A stretch of DNA of 64,000 nucleotides from JAIEOG01 sp964611895 (GTDB lineage Bacteria; Bdellovibrionota; FAC87; UBA2466): assembly GCA_964611895.1 (NCBI GenBank), contig CAZTDN010000004.1, forward strand, positions 68,058 through 132,057, read 5' to 3'. A program made the translations under genes and the position numbers. The notes beneath the pieces are model-generated. The model was not told the DNA's origin, did no database searches, and saw only the letters and a list, made by a program, of their open reading frames with translations. Positions 25,371-33,979 of this stretch are shown piece by piece. Position 1 is the first letter of the stretch. Every line of letters starts with the position of its first letter.

Positions 25371-26207
25371 ATGGCTCTCGTGATTAATACCAACGCGCTG
25401 GCGATGACAGCTCAGCGTGAATTAGGACTAACCGAAAATAAAATCCACAAAACTATCGAACGCTTGGCAACCGGTTCACGGATAGTAAGCGCTTCGGATG
25501 ACCCGGCTGGACTGGCAATTTCCGACGGAATGCATGCAACCATCCGCAGCTTGGCCCAGGCAACGCGTAACGCGCAGGACGCCGTCTCCCTGATTCAGGT
25601 GTTTGAAGGTGGGACGCACGAGATCAACAATATGCTCATTCGCTTGCGCGAGCTGGCAATGCAAGCTTCATCGGACACGGTGGGCGCTCGAGAACGCTCC
25701 ATGCTCGACAACGAAGTACAGGAGCTCAAGAGCGAGATCACCCGTGTGGCCCGCACTACAACCTACCTCGACCGAGAATTGCTTGCGGGCGAGCAGATCC
25801 GGTTAGAGTTCCAGGTCGGTGTCGGTAACGACTCCACAAAGGATCGTATCGTTTTTGACCCCGGCAACACGGACTTGCGTATTGGTTCCATTGGATTGGG
25901 GGATATGACTGTGAGTGACAAGCTGGTCGCTCAAGAGTCCTTGACCCAGATTGACGACGCGCTCAATTCAATCAACGAAATGCGCGCGCGCATCGGGTCA
26001 TCCCAAAACCGACTTCAGACAACTATCAACTCGCAAGGAATTTACCAAGAAAACTTGATGAATGCCCGGTCTCGTATCAAAGACGCAGACATGGCATTCG
26101 AAACAACTGAAATGACGAAGCAATCAATCCTTCGCCAGGCAGGTCTATCAGTGTTGATGCAAGCGAACCAGAATCCACAGCTTGCTCTGAAACTACTCAA
26201 CATGTAA
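25371..26207 (+). CDS. Flagellin (copy 3)
   Basis: A 278-residue short flagellin with D0/D1 only, more divergent than copies 1 and 2. It starts ALVINTNALAMTAQREL and ends QANQNPQLALKLLNM, while the core RIVSASDDPAGLAIS and SQNRLQTTINSQGIYQEN are conserved. It may form a distinct filament section. The ribosome-binding site AGGAGG lies in a predicted hairpin. A strong terminator follows the stop. Confidence 0.96.
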   Translation: MALVINTNALAMTAQRELGLTENKIHKTIERLATGSRIVSASDDPAGLAISDGMHATIRSLAQATRNAQDAVSLIQVFEGGTHEINNMLIRLRELAMQASSDTVGARERSMLDNEVQELKSEITRVARTTTYLDRELLAGEQIRLEFQVGVGNDSTKDRIVFDPGNTDLRIGSIGLGDMTVSDKLVAQESLTQIDDALNSINEMRARIGSSQNRLQTTINSQGIYQENLMNARSRIKDADMAFETTEMTKQSILRQAGLSVLMQANQNPQLALKLLNM

Positions 26208-26242
26208 CGACAGTACGTCCCGTAGTAGCCAATGGAAGAAAG

Positions 26243-26273
26243 GGGGGACGGCTGGAAGCTGTCCCCCGTTTTC
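26243..26273 (+). terminator. Rho-independent terminator after flagellin 3
   Basis: GGGGGACGGCT (26243-26253), loop GGA, AGCTGTCCCCC (26257-26267): 11 pairs with one G-U, followed by GTTTTCT. It lies between flagellin 3 and the convergent topA stop at 26283. Confidence 0.9.
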
Positions 26274-26282
26274 TCAAATACA

Positions 26283-28601
26283 TTAGCTACCCGCGGCTTC
26301 AGGAACTTTTTCGCTAAAGCCGCAGTCCTTGTTGGGACACTTGATAGATGCCCCGTCTTTTTTAGTATAGCGCTCGGTCAGGAACGGGTGCTGACACTGC
26401 GGACAGGGCTTGTCTTTAATGGGCTTGTCCCAGATGGCGTATTTGCAATCCGGGTATCGGGTGCAACTATAAAAAGCTTTGCCGAAGCGAGTCCTCTTTT
26501 GGGAGAGCTCACCCTGCTTGCAATCCGGGCATTGGATTCCCGTGGTAATCGGCTTGGTTGTCTTGCATCCCGGGTAGGCAGAACACGCCAAAAAACGCCC
26601 AAACCGGCCCGTCTTGACGACCATCGGCTCGGAGCAGTTAGGACATTTCTCATCGGTAGTTGGGGCAGCCTGAAGCTCGATCTTGCCATCTTCGGCCACT
26701 TTGAACTCACCCGTGAATCGACATTCGGGATACCCTTGACAGGCTATGAACTTTCCATTGCGTCCCCATTTGATCACCAATTTCTTGCTGCATTTGGGAC
26801 AGTCTAGATCGGTCGGGGTTTCTTCCCGTTTCACGTCCCGCATTTTTTCTGCGGCCTGCTTGAGCGTATCTTCAAACGGGGTATAAAAATTCCGAAGGGT
26901 CTTCACCCAATCAACATTTCCCTCTTCGATCTGATCGAGCTGATCTTCCATCGTGGCCGTAAAGGCAACGTCCACAATGTCCTTGAAGTTTTCAATAAGG
27001 AGCTCAGTGACGATGTTCCCGAGGTCTGTCGGAATAAAACGGTTTTCTATTTTTTCGACATACTTGCGGTCCTGAATGGTCGAAAGAATGGCGGCATAGG
27101 TCGAGGGCCGACCGATCCCTTTTTCTTCTAATTCCTTAATCAGCGAGCTTTCCGAGTACCTCGGCGGCGGTTGGGTCATGTGCTTTTCGCTCGTGACTTT
27201 TTTGCAAGACACCGCGGTATCTTGCTGCAAATCCGGCAGACGATCCGCAACATCCTCGTCTTTTTCGTCTTCGGACTGCCAAAGCTTCAAGAACCCATCA
27301 AACTTCAACACAGATCCATTAGCCCTAAACCCGTAGGTCGTATCTCCCTTGGCCTCCAGCTCTACAGCGGTCTGATCGAACACCGCTTGGGACATTTGAC
27401 AGGCTAAATACCGTTTCCAAATCAAATCATAGAGTTTGAACTGATCGGCATCCAGAAAGGGCTTTACTTTTTCCGGTGGAAACTCCGTCGACGTCGGGCG
27501 AACAGCTTCATGTGCGTCTTGGGCATTCTTTTTGTTTTTATATTCGATGGGCGCTTCGGGCAGGTATTCCTTACCAAACGATTCGAGAATCATTTTCCGA
27601 GCATCCACAATAGCGACATCGGAGAGTCGAATCGAATCGGTTCGCATGTAGGTGATCAAACCCTGCGCACCGGAGTCGCCAATTTCTACGCCCTCATAGA
27701 GCTGTTGCGCGAGCATCATGGTTTTTTTTGCACTGAAGTACAGTCGCTTTGATGCCTCTTGCTGCAGAGTAGAGGTAATGAACGGCGCGTCCGGATTGCG
27801 TTTGCGCTGCTTTTTCTGAATGGAGGAAATTTTCCATTTTGCTTTGGAGGCCCCAGCGACAATTTCGTTAGCCCACTCTTCGGTGTTGACCGTCAAACGG
27901 TCGATCTTTTCTTCGCCGACTTTTACCAATCGCCCAACAAATGCTTTGCCTTCTCCGGTAAGATCCGCAGCGATGCTCCAGTAGGGCTGAGGAATAAAAG
28001 CTTTGACCTCTTTTTCCCGCTCTACTACTAGCCGAACGGCCACCGATTGCACACGCCCAGCAGAAAGTCCTCGACGCACTTTTGTCCAGAGAATGGGGGA
28101 TATTTTATACCCGACTAAACGATCTAAAATACGGCGCGCTTGCTGCGACTCGAAGCGATCTTGATTCAACTCCAGAGGGTTCTCTAGAGCCTTGAGGACA
28201 GCGCCCTTGGTGATCTCATGAAATAAAACTCGGGAGACCTTAGCCTTGGGAAGCTTGAGCATTTCCGCCACGTGCCAAGCGATGGCTTCTCCTTCACGAT
28301 CCGGATCTGCTGCTAGATAAACGCGGCTGGCTTTCTTAGCCGCTTCGGTAATTTCGTCTATTACTTTCTGTTTGCCTTTGATGACGTTGTAAGTCGGAGC
28401 AAAGTCCTTTTCAACATCGACGCCCAACTCACTCTTGGGCAAATCCATTAAATGACCGACACTGGCTTTGACATCAAAACCACGGCCTAGATATTTTTTT
28501 AGAGTTTTTGCTTTGGCTGGGGACTCGACAATGATCAGGCCTTTGCCGGCACTCGACTTCGCAGTGGTGGCTGCGGTTTTTTTAGCTTTGGCCTTTTCCA
28601 T
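26283..28601 (-). CDS. topA: DNA topoisomerase I
   Basis: 772 residues, type IA topoisomerase relaxing negative supercoils. The Toprim domain begins at LIIVESPAKAKTLKKYLG, with the acidic DPDREGEA motif. The catalytic tyrosine is Tyr318 in ITYMRTDSIRLS. The C-terminus carries four Cys4 zinc ribbons (starting CPKCSKKL, CPNCSEP, CPDCKQG and CPQCQHP). A Lys/Ala-rich basic tail precedes the Toprim fold. The smg gene is 9 nt upstream, so the two are co-transcribed. Confidence 0.98.
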   Translation of the reverse strand: MEKAKAKKTAATTAKSSAGKGLIIVESPAKAKTLKKYLGRGFDVKASVGHLMDLPKSELGVDVEKDFAPTYNVIKGKQKVIDEITEAAKKASRVYLAADPDREGEAIAWHVAEMLKLPKAKVSRVLFHEITKGAVLKALENPLELNQDRFESQQARRILDRLVGYKISPILWTKVRRGLSAGRVQSVAVRLVVEREKEVKAFIPQPYWSIAADLTGEGKAFVGRLVKVGEEKIDRLTVNTEEWANEIVAGASKAKWKISSIQKKQRKRNPDAPFITSTLQQEASKRLYFSAKKTMMLAQQLYEGVEIGDSGAQGLITYMRTDSIRLSDVAIVDARKMILESFGKEYLPEAPIEYKNKKNAQDAHEAVRPTSTEFPPEKVKPFLDADQFKLYDLIWKRYLACQMSQAVFDQTAVELEAKGDTTYGFRANGSVLKFDGFLKLWQSEDEKDEDVADRLPDLQQDTAVSCKKVTSEKHMTQPPPRYSESSLIKELEEKGIGRPSTYAAILSTIQDRKYVEKIENRFIPTDLGNIVTELLIENFKDIVDVAFTATMEDQLDQIEEGNVDWVKTLRNFYTPFEDTLKQAAEKMRDVKREETPTDLDCPKCSKKLVIKWGRNGKFIACQGYPECRFTGEFKVAEDGKIELQAAPTTDEKCPNCSEPMVVKTGRFGRFLACSAYPGCKTTKPITTGIQCPDCKQGELSQKRTRFGKAFYSCTRYPDCKYAIWDKPIKDKPCPQCQHPFLTERYTKKDGASIKCPNKDCGFSEKVPEAAGS

Positions 28602-28610
28602 TTGTGATTT

Positions 28611-29075
28611 CTAATTCAACTGGGACTCGGGACCAGACTCTCTTCCACTTTCGCCTAGGATTTTGTGCTCATAGCCGAAAACAGTTAGGGCCGCAACGGT
28701 TTTTATCTCCTTGAGTCCCGCGGGCTCCTCAAGACCCATGGCTTTGTGGATGATTTCATCCTCGAGCGCGTGATCAATGATCCCGCGGCATTTCAGTTTC
28801 CATAGATACCCACGAACGCGACTGGATAGACGAACACACTCCTCTGAAGTGTAACTACGCAAAACTGGGAGCAATTCACTCCAATAGGGACCCGGTATTT
28901 CTAACATGGTCCGCTCAATATGCGAGATTGCGTCCTCTATCTCATCTTCAGAAAATCCCTTCTCGGTGAGTTCATCCCAAATTTCTTGGGCGTCATAGAA
29001 CAGGTCCTTGTTCTCCGTTAGAGATTGAGACAACAGACCCAGGATCACAAATGTCTTCTCCCTCACGCTCATCAC
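28611..29075 (-). CDS. smg: Smg / DUF494 family protein
   Basis: A 154-residue acidic protein recognised as DUF494 (Smg) by its N-terminus (EKTFVILGLLSQ), the SEDEIEDAISHIER helix and its position between dprA and topA, a gene order widespread in proteobacteria. The function is unknown. Two adjacent Met codons follow AAAAAGGTG; either could be the start. Confidence 0.85.
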   Translation of the reverse strand: MMSVREKTFVILGLLSQSLTENKDLFYDAQEIWDELTEKGFSEDEIEDAISHIERTMLEIPGPYWSELLPVLRSYTSEECVRLSSRVRGYLWKLKCRGIIDHALEDEIIHKAMGLEEPAGLKEIKTVAALTVFGYEHKILGESGRESGPESQLN

Positions 29076-29106
29076 CTTTTTTTCGGGTTATGATTTTATT
29101 TTTCTT

Positions 29107-29134
29107 AAAACTCAAGCATTTGGCAAGTCTTGAG
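29107..29134 (-). terminator. Probable terminator of dprA
   Basis: Read on the minus strand, CTCAAG and CTTGAG form a 6-bp stem around 12 nt, followed by TTTT. It starts 5 nt beyond the dprA stop, implying that smg-topA has its own promoter in the short gap before 29075. The stem is short, so the call is moderate. Confidence 0.45.
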
Positions 29135-29138
29135 CTGT

Positions 29139-30131
29139 TTACGCGCCACGGTAGACATAGCGCTGTGGGCCGAGTTCGTACAGCCAACCTTGTTCCACGC
29201 CTCTTTCAATGAGATGACGAACCGCCTGAGGATCTGCCTTGAGTTGCGCTAACAACTCTGCGTACGACGCAACGTCACACCCCTTAAAAACAGTTTTGAT
29301 TTTTTCTAGATCCTCGCACTTCCAAGATTTCTCCAAACCCGGAAGCACTCCTGGCCGAAGCTCTTCTGCAATCTGTGTCCATCGAGTCACCAGGCGCGCC
29401 CCTTGCTGGATCAGCGCGTGACTGCCCTCAAATCCCTCCTCGTAAAAAGGACCAGGAACCACGAAAACTTCTCGGTTTTGAGCCACCGCGTGGTGGGCTG
29501 TGGTCAACGATCCACTTTTTGCACCGGCTTCAATCACCACCACCCCAAGCGCCAATCCGGACAAGATGCGATTGCGCCGGGGAAAATGATACGGCTGAGC
29601 TTGAACTCCCACGGGGTACTCGGAGACGAGACACCCTCCTGTACGCAGCACATCATTAGAGAGCACGCGATTGCAGGTTGGATAGAGACGATCCAGTCCA
29701 TGAGCGAGTACGGCGATCGTCGGTTTGCCGGATTGCACGGAAGTGGCATGTGCGATGGCATCAATGCCCCTTGCAAGCCCGCTAATGAGCGTTGCACCGC
29801 CTTCCACCAAGCCTCTAGAAAAACCATGGGCCGCTCGCAAACCATAAGCGCTCGGTCTGCGAGCTCCCACCAAAGCTATTGCAGCCCCTTCGTACAAGCT
29901 CTCCAGAGTGCCTTTCACAAAAAGCCACGGGGGATAGTCTGCGATTTCTTTGAGTAGCACGGGAAAATCGTCGGGAGAAAGCAGATGAACCTTCTCGGAC
30001 TCACACCAGGAGAGTAAGTGGCGGGACTTCTCTGACAAAGGAATGTGGGGATCAACCAGGGGGAAGTACCTATCGTAAACGTGTTCAATCCAGCTCAGAC
30101 TCTTCATCTGCAGAGCCTTGCACGAATGCAC
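29139..30131 (-). CDS. dprA: DNA-processing protein DprA (Smf)
   Basis: 330 residues. A short N-terminal helical part is followed by the Rossmann-like DprA core: ALVGARRPSAYG, LISGLARGIDAIAH, HGLDRLYP, HFPRRNRILSGLA and GAKSGSLTTAHHA. A winged-helix C-terminus follows. DprA binds single-stranded DNA and loads RecA during transformation; outside competent species it is kept with smg-topA for unknown reasons. ATG 30131 is used; ATG 30107 in the same frame is possible, and neither has a strong ribosome-binding site. Confidence 0.95.
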   Translation of the reverse strand: MHSCKALQMKSLSWIEHVYDRYFPLVDPHIPLSEKSRHLLSWCESEKVHLLSPDDFPVLLKEIADYPPWLFVKGTLESLYEGAAIALVGARRPSAYGLRAAHGFSRGLVEGGATLISGLARGIDAIAHATSVQSGKPTIAVLAHGLDRLYPTCNRVLSNDVLRTGGCLVSEYPVGVQAQPYHFPRRNRILSGLALGVVVIEAGAKSGSLTTAHHAVAQNREVFVVPGPFYEEGFEGSHALIQQGARLVTRWTQIAEELRPGVLPGLEKSWKCEDLEKIKTVFKGCDVASYAELLAQLKADPQAVRHLIERGVEQGWLYELGPQRYVYRGA

Positions 30132-30181
30132 TGATTGGCGTCAATGGGGTTAGGGGAGCGTCGGTGCTCGGGTGCTCTTTT

Positions 30182-31327
30182 TTAGTTCACCAGAATTTCC
30201 TGCACTTCACGGTGAGGTAGGGGAGCAGGGTCGGCGAATCGCTGTGCAGCAACGAGTTTGTCGCCGACGTGCAGCGGCACTTTATTGCGGAGGATCAAAC
30301 CAATACTAGAAGCGACTCCCACCGAAAGAATCTGGACTTCGCCTTTGTAGTCAGGGCGGACTTCTTCTGTACTTTTCAAATAGGGATCTTCGTCGACCAC
30401 CACGCGAAACAAAAAACCTTCTTTCATGCCGTCACTTACCCCTCGATTGAGCAACACTATGTGCCCTTGGTTAAACGCGGACAGCCCCGAAATCTCTCCC
30501 TGCACAATGCTCGCACTCAAATCCCCTGGCGGCAAAAATGTCGCCAAGGATTTGATCGGTTCTCTAAAAGCGATCAACCTATCCCCACGTTTGATCATGC
30601 CCGCATGAGCGACCAATTCGACTTTGGTCTGATCCGCCTCGGTATGCAGCGTCTTCACGGTTCCTAGCAGCCGAACCAAAACCCCCAACCGCCCTCGCCC
30701 CTCGACAGAATCCCGAACCGTATCTTCCACTCGCACTACAGTATAGGTTGTTCCCGGAGCACGGCCGTCGGGAGGAAGTTTGGCGTAGATCTCCGAATGC
30801 AACGTAAACCACTCCCAAGGGGTGTACGCCCCGGTGAGTTCGCCCAGAAGCTCGGATTCTTGAATCACTTCGAACGCCGGGCGGTACTGATTCTTGAATG
30901 ACAAGTTTACAATCGAATCGTTATCCACATCCGTTGCGTGTCCCGGCACATTGGGAGTGAGCTTGATCAAGGGGATCTGAGGCCCCGCCGATCCGGAATC
31001 GGGTCGATAGAACGCCAGCACTTGCCCCAGGTATAAATCATGTGGATTACCGATCTCCGGATTCATCGCCCAGAGCTTAGTCCAAAGCTCTGCTTTGCCT
31101 ACCGTCCGACTCGAAATTCCCCAAAGCGTGTCCCCATTCTCAACGGTGTATTTATCGTCTTTTTTACCGGCCAATAGACTGAGCCACTGAGACTCAGACA
31201 TCGGCCCATGCAAAGAAATCCCCGCCAAAATTTCCTCAGCTCGATTGGGGTCGAGCGAATAGCGGTAGGGCCTCGCACTCAGGGCACCGCACAAAAAAAG
31301 ACAAAGGAGCAAAGTATTCAGCTTCAT
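30182..31327 (-). CDS. LysM-domain secreted protein
   Basis: 381 residues from the ATG at 31327, which follows GAGGATCGT and opens a clear signal peptide (LNTLLLCLFLCGALSA). The frame continues upstream to 31642, but those residues overlap the TPR gene and look non-coding. A LysM domain lies at about residues 45-95 (ENGDTLWGIS to YLGQVLAF), binding peptidoglycan. The rest is beta-rich and unknown, with a repeated theme of value-setting strands (GDRLIAFREP, GDKLVAAQRF). It is coupled to the TPR gene 8 nt upstream, suggesting a cell-wall-associated pair. Confidence 0.85.
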   Translation of the reverse strand: MKLNTLLLCLFLCGALSARPYRYSLDPNRAEEILAGISLHGPMSESQWLSLLAGKKDDKYTVENGDTLWGISSRTVGKAELWTKLWAMNPEIGNPHDLYLGQVLAFYRPDSGSAGPQIPLIKLTPNVPGHATDVDNDSIVNLSFKNQYRPAFEVIQESELLGELTGAYTPWEWFTLHSEIYAKLPPDGRAPGTTYTVVRVEDTVRDSVEGRGRLGVLVRLLGTVKTLHTEADQTKVELVAHAGMIKRGDRLIAFREPIKSLATFLPPGDLSASIVQGEISGLSAFNQGHIVLLNRGVSDGMKEGFLFRVVVDEDPYLKSTEEVRPDYKGEVQILSVGVASSIGLILRNKVPLHVGDKLVAAQRFADPAPLPHREVQEILVN

Positions 31328-31335
31328 ACGATCCT

Positions 31336-31908
31336 CTAATTCTGAGTGGTTCCCAACTCGGCCTGACAACGCGCCAATGCTTGCATGGCCTCGGGGATTT
31401 TCGGGCTCTGAGGAAACTGGGCCAAAAGCCGATTGAACGAAATCAATGCCAGTCCATATTCCCGACTCTTGAAGTACGACTCCCCAATGAAATACTGCGC
31501 TTCGTGCGCCAACGCGTGATCTGGCGCGAGGTTCAAAAATCGCGTGAACGCTCCCACGGCGGCGTCGTACTTTCCCGCTCTGAGCAGCTCTTTGCCGTGC
31601 TCCAACCAGATCAACGACTCGTTCACAGAGCTTGCGATCCACTCCGATGCCGTTTCCTCCGGTCTCGGCGGAGTCGCTTTCGGGGCACGTAGAGGCTTGA
31701 GCACTTTAACCTTCGCTCGCATGATCGGCTGCGTGGGGGTGAGGCCGAGCTCTTTTTCCATCGCTTCCGTTTCGGAATCTGGAGTCGAGGAAAAGGACAA
31801 AAGCTGCGACGGCAAAGTCGATGCAGCCACGCAGCCGCCCACCCATATTGCTGCTATGCATCCAGCTCTAAAAGAGATTGAGACCCTCACTCGTCTATTG
31901 TAACGCAT
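31336..31908 (-). CDS. TPR-repeat lipoprotein (CpoB/YbgF-like)
   Basis: 190 residues. The N-terminus has a hydrophobic stretch ending IWVGGC, a plausible lipobox with Cys25. After a Pro-rich linker, two to three TPR motifs cover residues ~100-185 (LEHGKELLRAGKYDAAVGAF, then FIGESYFKSREYGLALISF). This layout resembles CpoB/YbgF C-terminal domains of the Tol-Pal system, but no coiled-coil trimerisation region is seen. It is co-transcribed with the LysM protein. The ATG at 31908 lacks a good ribosome-binding site; GTG 31890 is an alternative. Confidence 0.75.
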   Translation of the reverse strand: MRYNRRVRVSISFRAGCIAAIWVGGCVAASTLPSQLLSFSSTPDSETEAMEKELGLTPTQPIMRAKVKVLKPLRAPKATPPRPEETASEWIASSVNESLIWLEHGKELLRAGKYDAAVGAFTRFLNLAPDHALAHEAQYFIGESYFKSREYGLALISFNRLLAQFPQSPKIPEAMQALARCQAELGTTQN

Positions 31909-31955
31909 TCTAAAAAAAAATTGCCCCTACCGGGTGGATTCGATACGTTCCACCC

Positions 31956-32309
31956 ATGGCTTGCGAGACTTGTCAGGGCGGAAAACTCGATTGGTACTAC
32001 AATACCGCTGACCAAAAATATTATGGAAGCACAGGGTGCGCTAGCCCAGTCGCAAACTGGGGTTGTACCGACGGCACCGGTTATGCCTGCACGAGCATGT
32101 GCGCGGGTTGCGGGGGGCCCTACTTCACCACAAATGGGTCTGCTGTCGTGAGTTGTTTTACAAACTCCAGTTGCACTACCCCTTGCGTCACGGTGAACGA
32201 ACTGCCCTTCAGCCGCCAAACGGCTTGGTGGGGGCTCACTGCTGCTGCCGCCGCTCTTGTGACTTTCTTTGTGGCTCGCAAATTCCGTCTGCGTCGCTTT
32301 AGCAAGTAA
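31956..32309 (+). CDS. Small Cys-rich protein with C-terminal membrane anchor
   Basis: 117 residues with ten cysteines in the first ~80 positions (ACETC, GSTGC, NWGC, YAC, SMCAGCGG, VVSC, SSC, TPC) and Gly/Thr/Tyr-rich spacing. One transmembrane helix follows (WWGLTAAAAALVTFFVA), then a basic tail RKFRLRRFSK. No N-terminal signal peptide is present, and the in-frame upstream sequence has no start codon. The topology is that of a tail-anchored protein, or of a sortase/rhombosortase-like TM-plus-basic tail without its signal sequence. The cysteines may bind metal. Family unknown. The ribosome-binding site is weak, but codon use and composition support a real gene. Confidence 0.6.
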   Translation: MACETCQGGKLDWYYNTADQKYYGSTGCASPVANWGCTDGTGYACTSMCAGCGGPYFTTNGSAVVSCFTNSSCTTPCVTVNELPFSRQTAWWGLTAAAAALVTFFVARKFRLRRFSK

Positions 32310-32367
32310 CGAAGTCCTCCTTTCGTCCACTGCGCGTGCTATGATTATTCCGCACGCAGGCGAGAAA

Positions 32368-33702
32368 ATGCGAAACGACTCCCAGTGGAAAACCATCTTG
32401 AGCGGGGCCGCAGAACTCGGCTATGAAAACGCCGAATTCTATGTCGAGAGCACCCACACGGCTTCCGTGCGTTATTTTGGACGCACAGACGAAGTGCGCT
32501 TCCACCACCGACAGGGCGCGAGCCTGCGAGCCATCCGCAAAGGCGTCGCACACCGTTTTTTTGCTGACTCGGCCGAACCCGAAACCTGGCTTTCACTGCT
32601 GCAAACCCACCCGTATCGCTCGCCCGCTCTGCCCAAAGCCTTCGCTGAACAAGAGGAACCTGCCCTCCATCCGCCTAAAGAACTGATCGCTGCGACGACG
32701 GAACTACTCCAAAAAACTCGCGGTGTTTTTTCCAGCGCCTCGACCAAGTGGGCCTACACAGACATCGAAGCCAGTCTCTCTCTAAAGGAATATGCTCTGC
32801 TGCGTTGGGATTCCCCCGAAGGAAAACCCGCGTTTGGAAAAGAAGAGTGCGCAGATTTCAAAGCCCAGTGGAAACCGGAACTCGCCTATTCTTGGGAGCG
32901 CTCGCGAGGGTCGATCCAAGGACTCTTGAGTGAGCTGGACTCCAGTTTTGTCCCCACTGTAAAAGCTTCCTTACAACCTCTCCCGGCTTGGCCCGCACCC
33001 CAAGGGCCCCTACCCGTGCTTTGGTCAGCGCGGTCCGTCGCTAAGCTCCAAATGCATTTGCTCTATGCACTAGAGGGCGATCATGTACTGGATGAGCGCT
33101 CTTTTTTAAACACGCACCCTCTTCCGCTTTCATTCAGGTTTGACCTCGAAGATCGCCCGCCCGCCTCTGCCCAACAGACGGATCACGAGGGTTCCGTTCG
33201 ACGCGCGCTTTCTATTTTAAAAGAAGGCCGACCGACCGCTCTTGCCTGCCATGCTCGCATTGCGCAGGAACTCGAAGTTCACCCCACTGGGCACGGGCGC
33301 AGGGAGAGTTTTGACAGCCCCGTCACCACCGGCTTCTGGCATGCGTTCCTCCAAGCAAAAAACCAAAAGCCTTCGCTCCTCGGAGAAATGACTCGAGGAG
33401 TCAGCGTTCGCGACCTAGAGATTGTCGACTTCGATTTAACGACAGCGAAAATTCGGCTGCGCCTGACGGATTGTCGGCTAGTCCACCACGGACAAGAGGG
33501 AGAACCCATTGAGGAAATGGTTGTCGATACCGATCTAGTTGCCTTGCTCGAAAGTTTTGTGTCGTTTGACCAAACCCTGGAAACCACAGGCATGGCACAG
33601 TCCAAACAACAACAAAAAATCTATACCGAACTCACCGTCCCAGCAGCCCTTTCGGAGGCATTCCCCTTTCCTGGTTCCGTCCCACCCGATCATTATTGGT
33701 GA
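32368..33702 (+). CDS. PmbA/TldE-like protein, divergent
   Basis: 444 residues from the ATG at 32368 (after GGCGAGAAA; ATG 32341 is possible). The N-terminal part (ASVRYFGRTDEVRFHHRQG, then SLRAIRKGVAHRFF) has the layout of the TldD/PmbA N-domain, which reads as a variable-activation-by-regulator strand pattern. The C-terminal part has VSVRDLEIVDFDL. No HExxxH metal motif is present, so it is not the TldD catalytic subunit; it would correspond to the TldE side. No TldD gene is adjacent. The family call is tentative. Confidence 0.6.
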   Translation: MRNDSQWKTILSGAAELGYENAEFYVESTHTASVRYFGRTDEVRFHHRQGASLRAIRKGVAHRFFADSAEPETWLSLLQTHPYRSPALPKAFAEQEEPALHPPKELIAATTELLQKTRGVFSSASTKWAYTDIEASLSLKEYALLRWDSPEGKPAFGKEECADFKAQWKPELAYSWERSRGSIQGLLSELDSSFVPTVKASLQPLPAWPAPQGPLPVLWSARSVAKLQMHLLYALEGDHVLDERSFLNTHPLPLSFRFDLEDRPPASAQQTDHEGSVRRALSILKEGRPTALACHARIAQELEVHPTGHGRRESFDSPVTTGFWHAFLQAKNQKPSLLGEMTRGVSVRDLEIVDFDLTTAKIRLRLTDCRLVHHGQEGEPIEEMVVDTDLVALLESFVSFDQTLETTGMAQSKQQQKIYTELTVPAALSEAFPFPGSVPPDHYW

Positions 33703-33754
33703 GTGGCCTTTGGGGGTGTTTGCTAGGCGCTCGGTCGCATGCTATGACTTCGCA

Positions 33755-33970
33755 GTGTTCCCTATCTTAACCAAAATTGACCAAGCGCTGGAATCCAAAG
33801 CCCGCTGCCGTCTGATTGATAAGGTAGGCAAATATTTAAACGGCACGGTGACCGACTCGTGGGTCCGGCTATCGGGTGGCAAAATCCGAGGCAAGGTGGT
33901 TTTTCTCTCGGACGAAAAAGGCACGGTCGAAATCGATGCAAACGACATCTTAGATATTCTGATTGAGTAG
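33755..33970 (+). CDS. Small conserved-looking protein of unknown function
   Basis: About 71 residues from GTG 33755; GTG 33715 in the same frame would give about 84. Composition is ordinary, with a helix (KIDQALESKARCRLIDKVG) followed by a beta-rich end (GTVTDSWVRLSGGKIRG, then GTVEIDANDILDIL). This could be a small SH3- or Sm-like barrel. It ends 9 nt before alanine dehydrogenase, suggesting co-transcription. I do not recognise it. Confidence 0.5.
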   Translation: MFPILTKIDQALESKARCRLIDKVGKYLNGTVTDSWVRLSGGKIRGKVVFLSDEKGTVEIDANDILDILIE

Positions 33971-33979
33971 GGGGATGAA

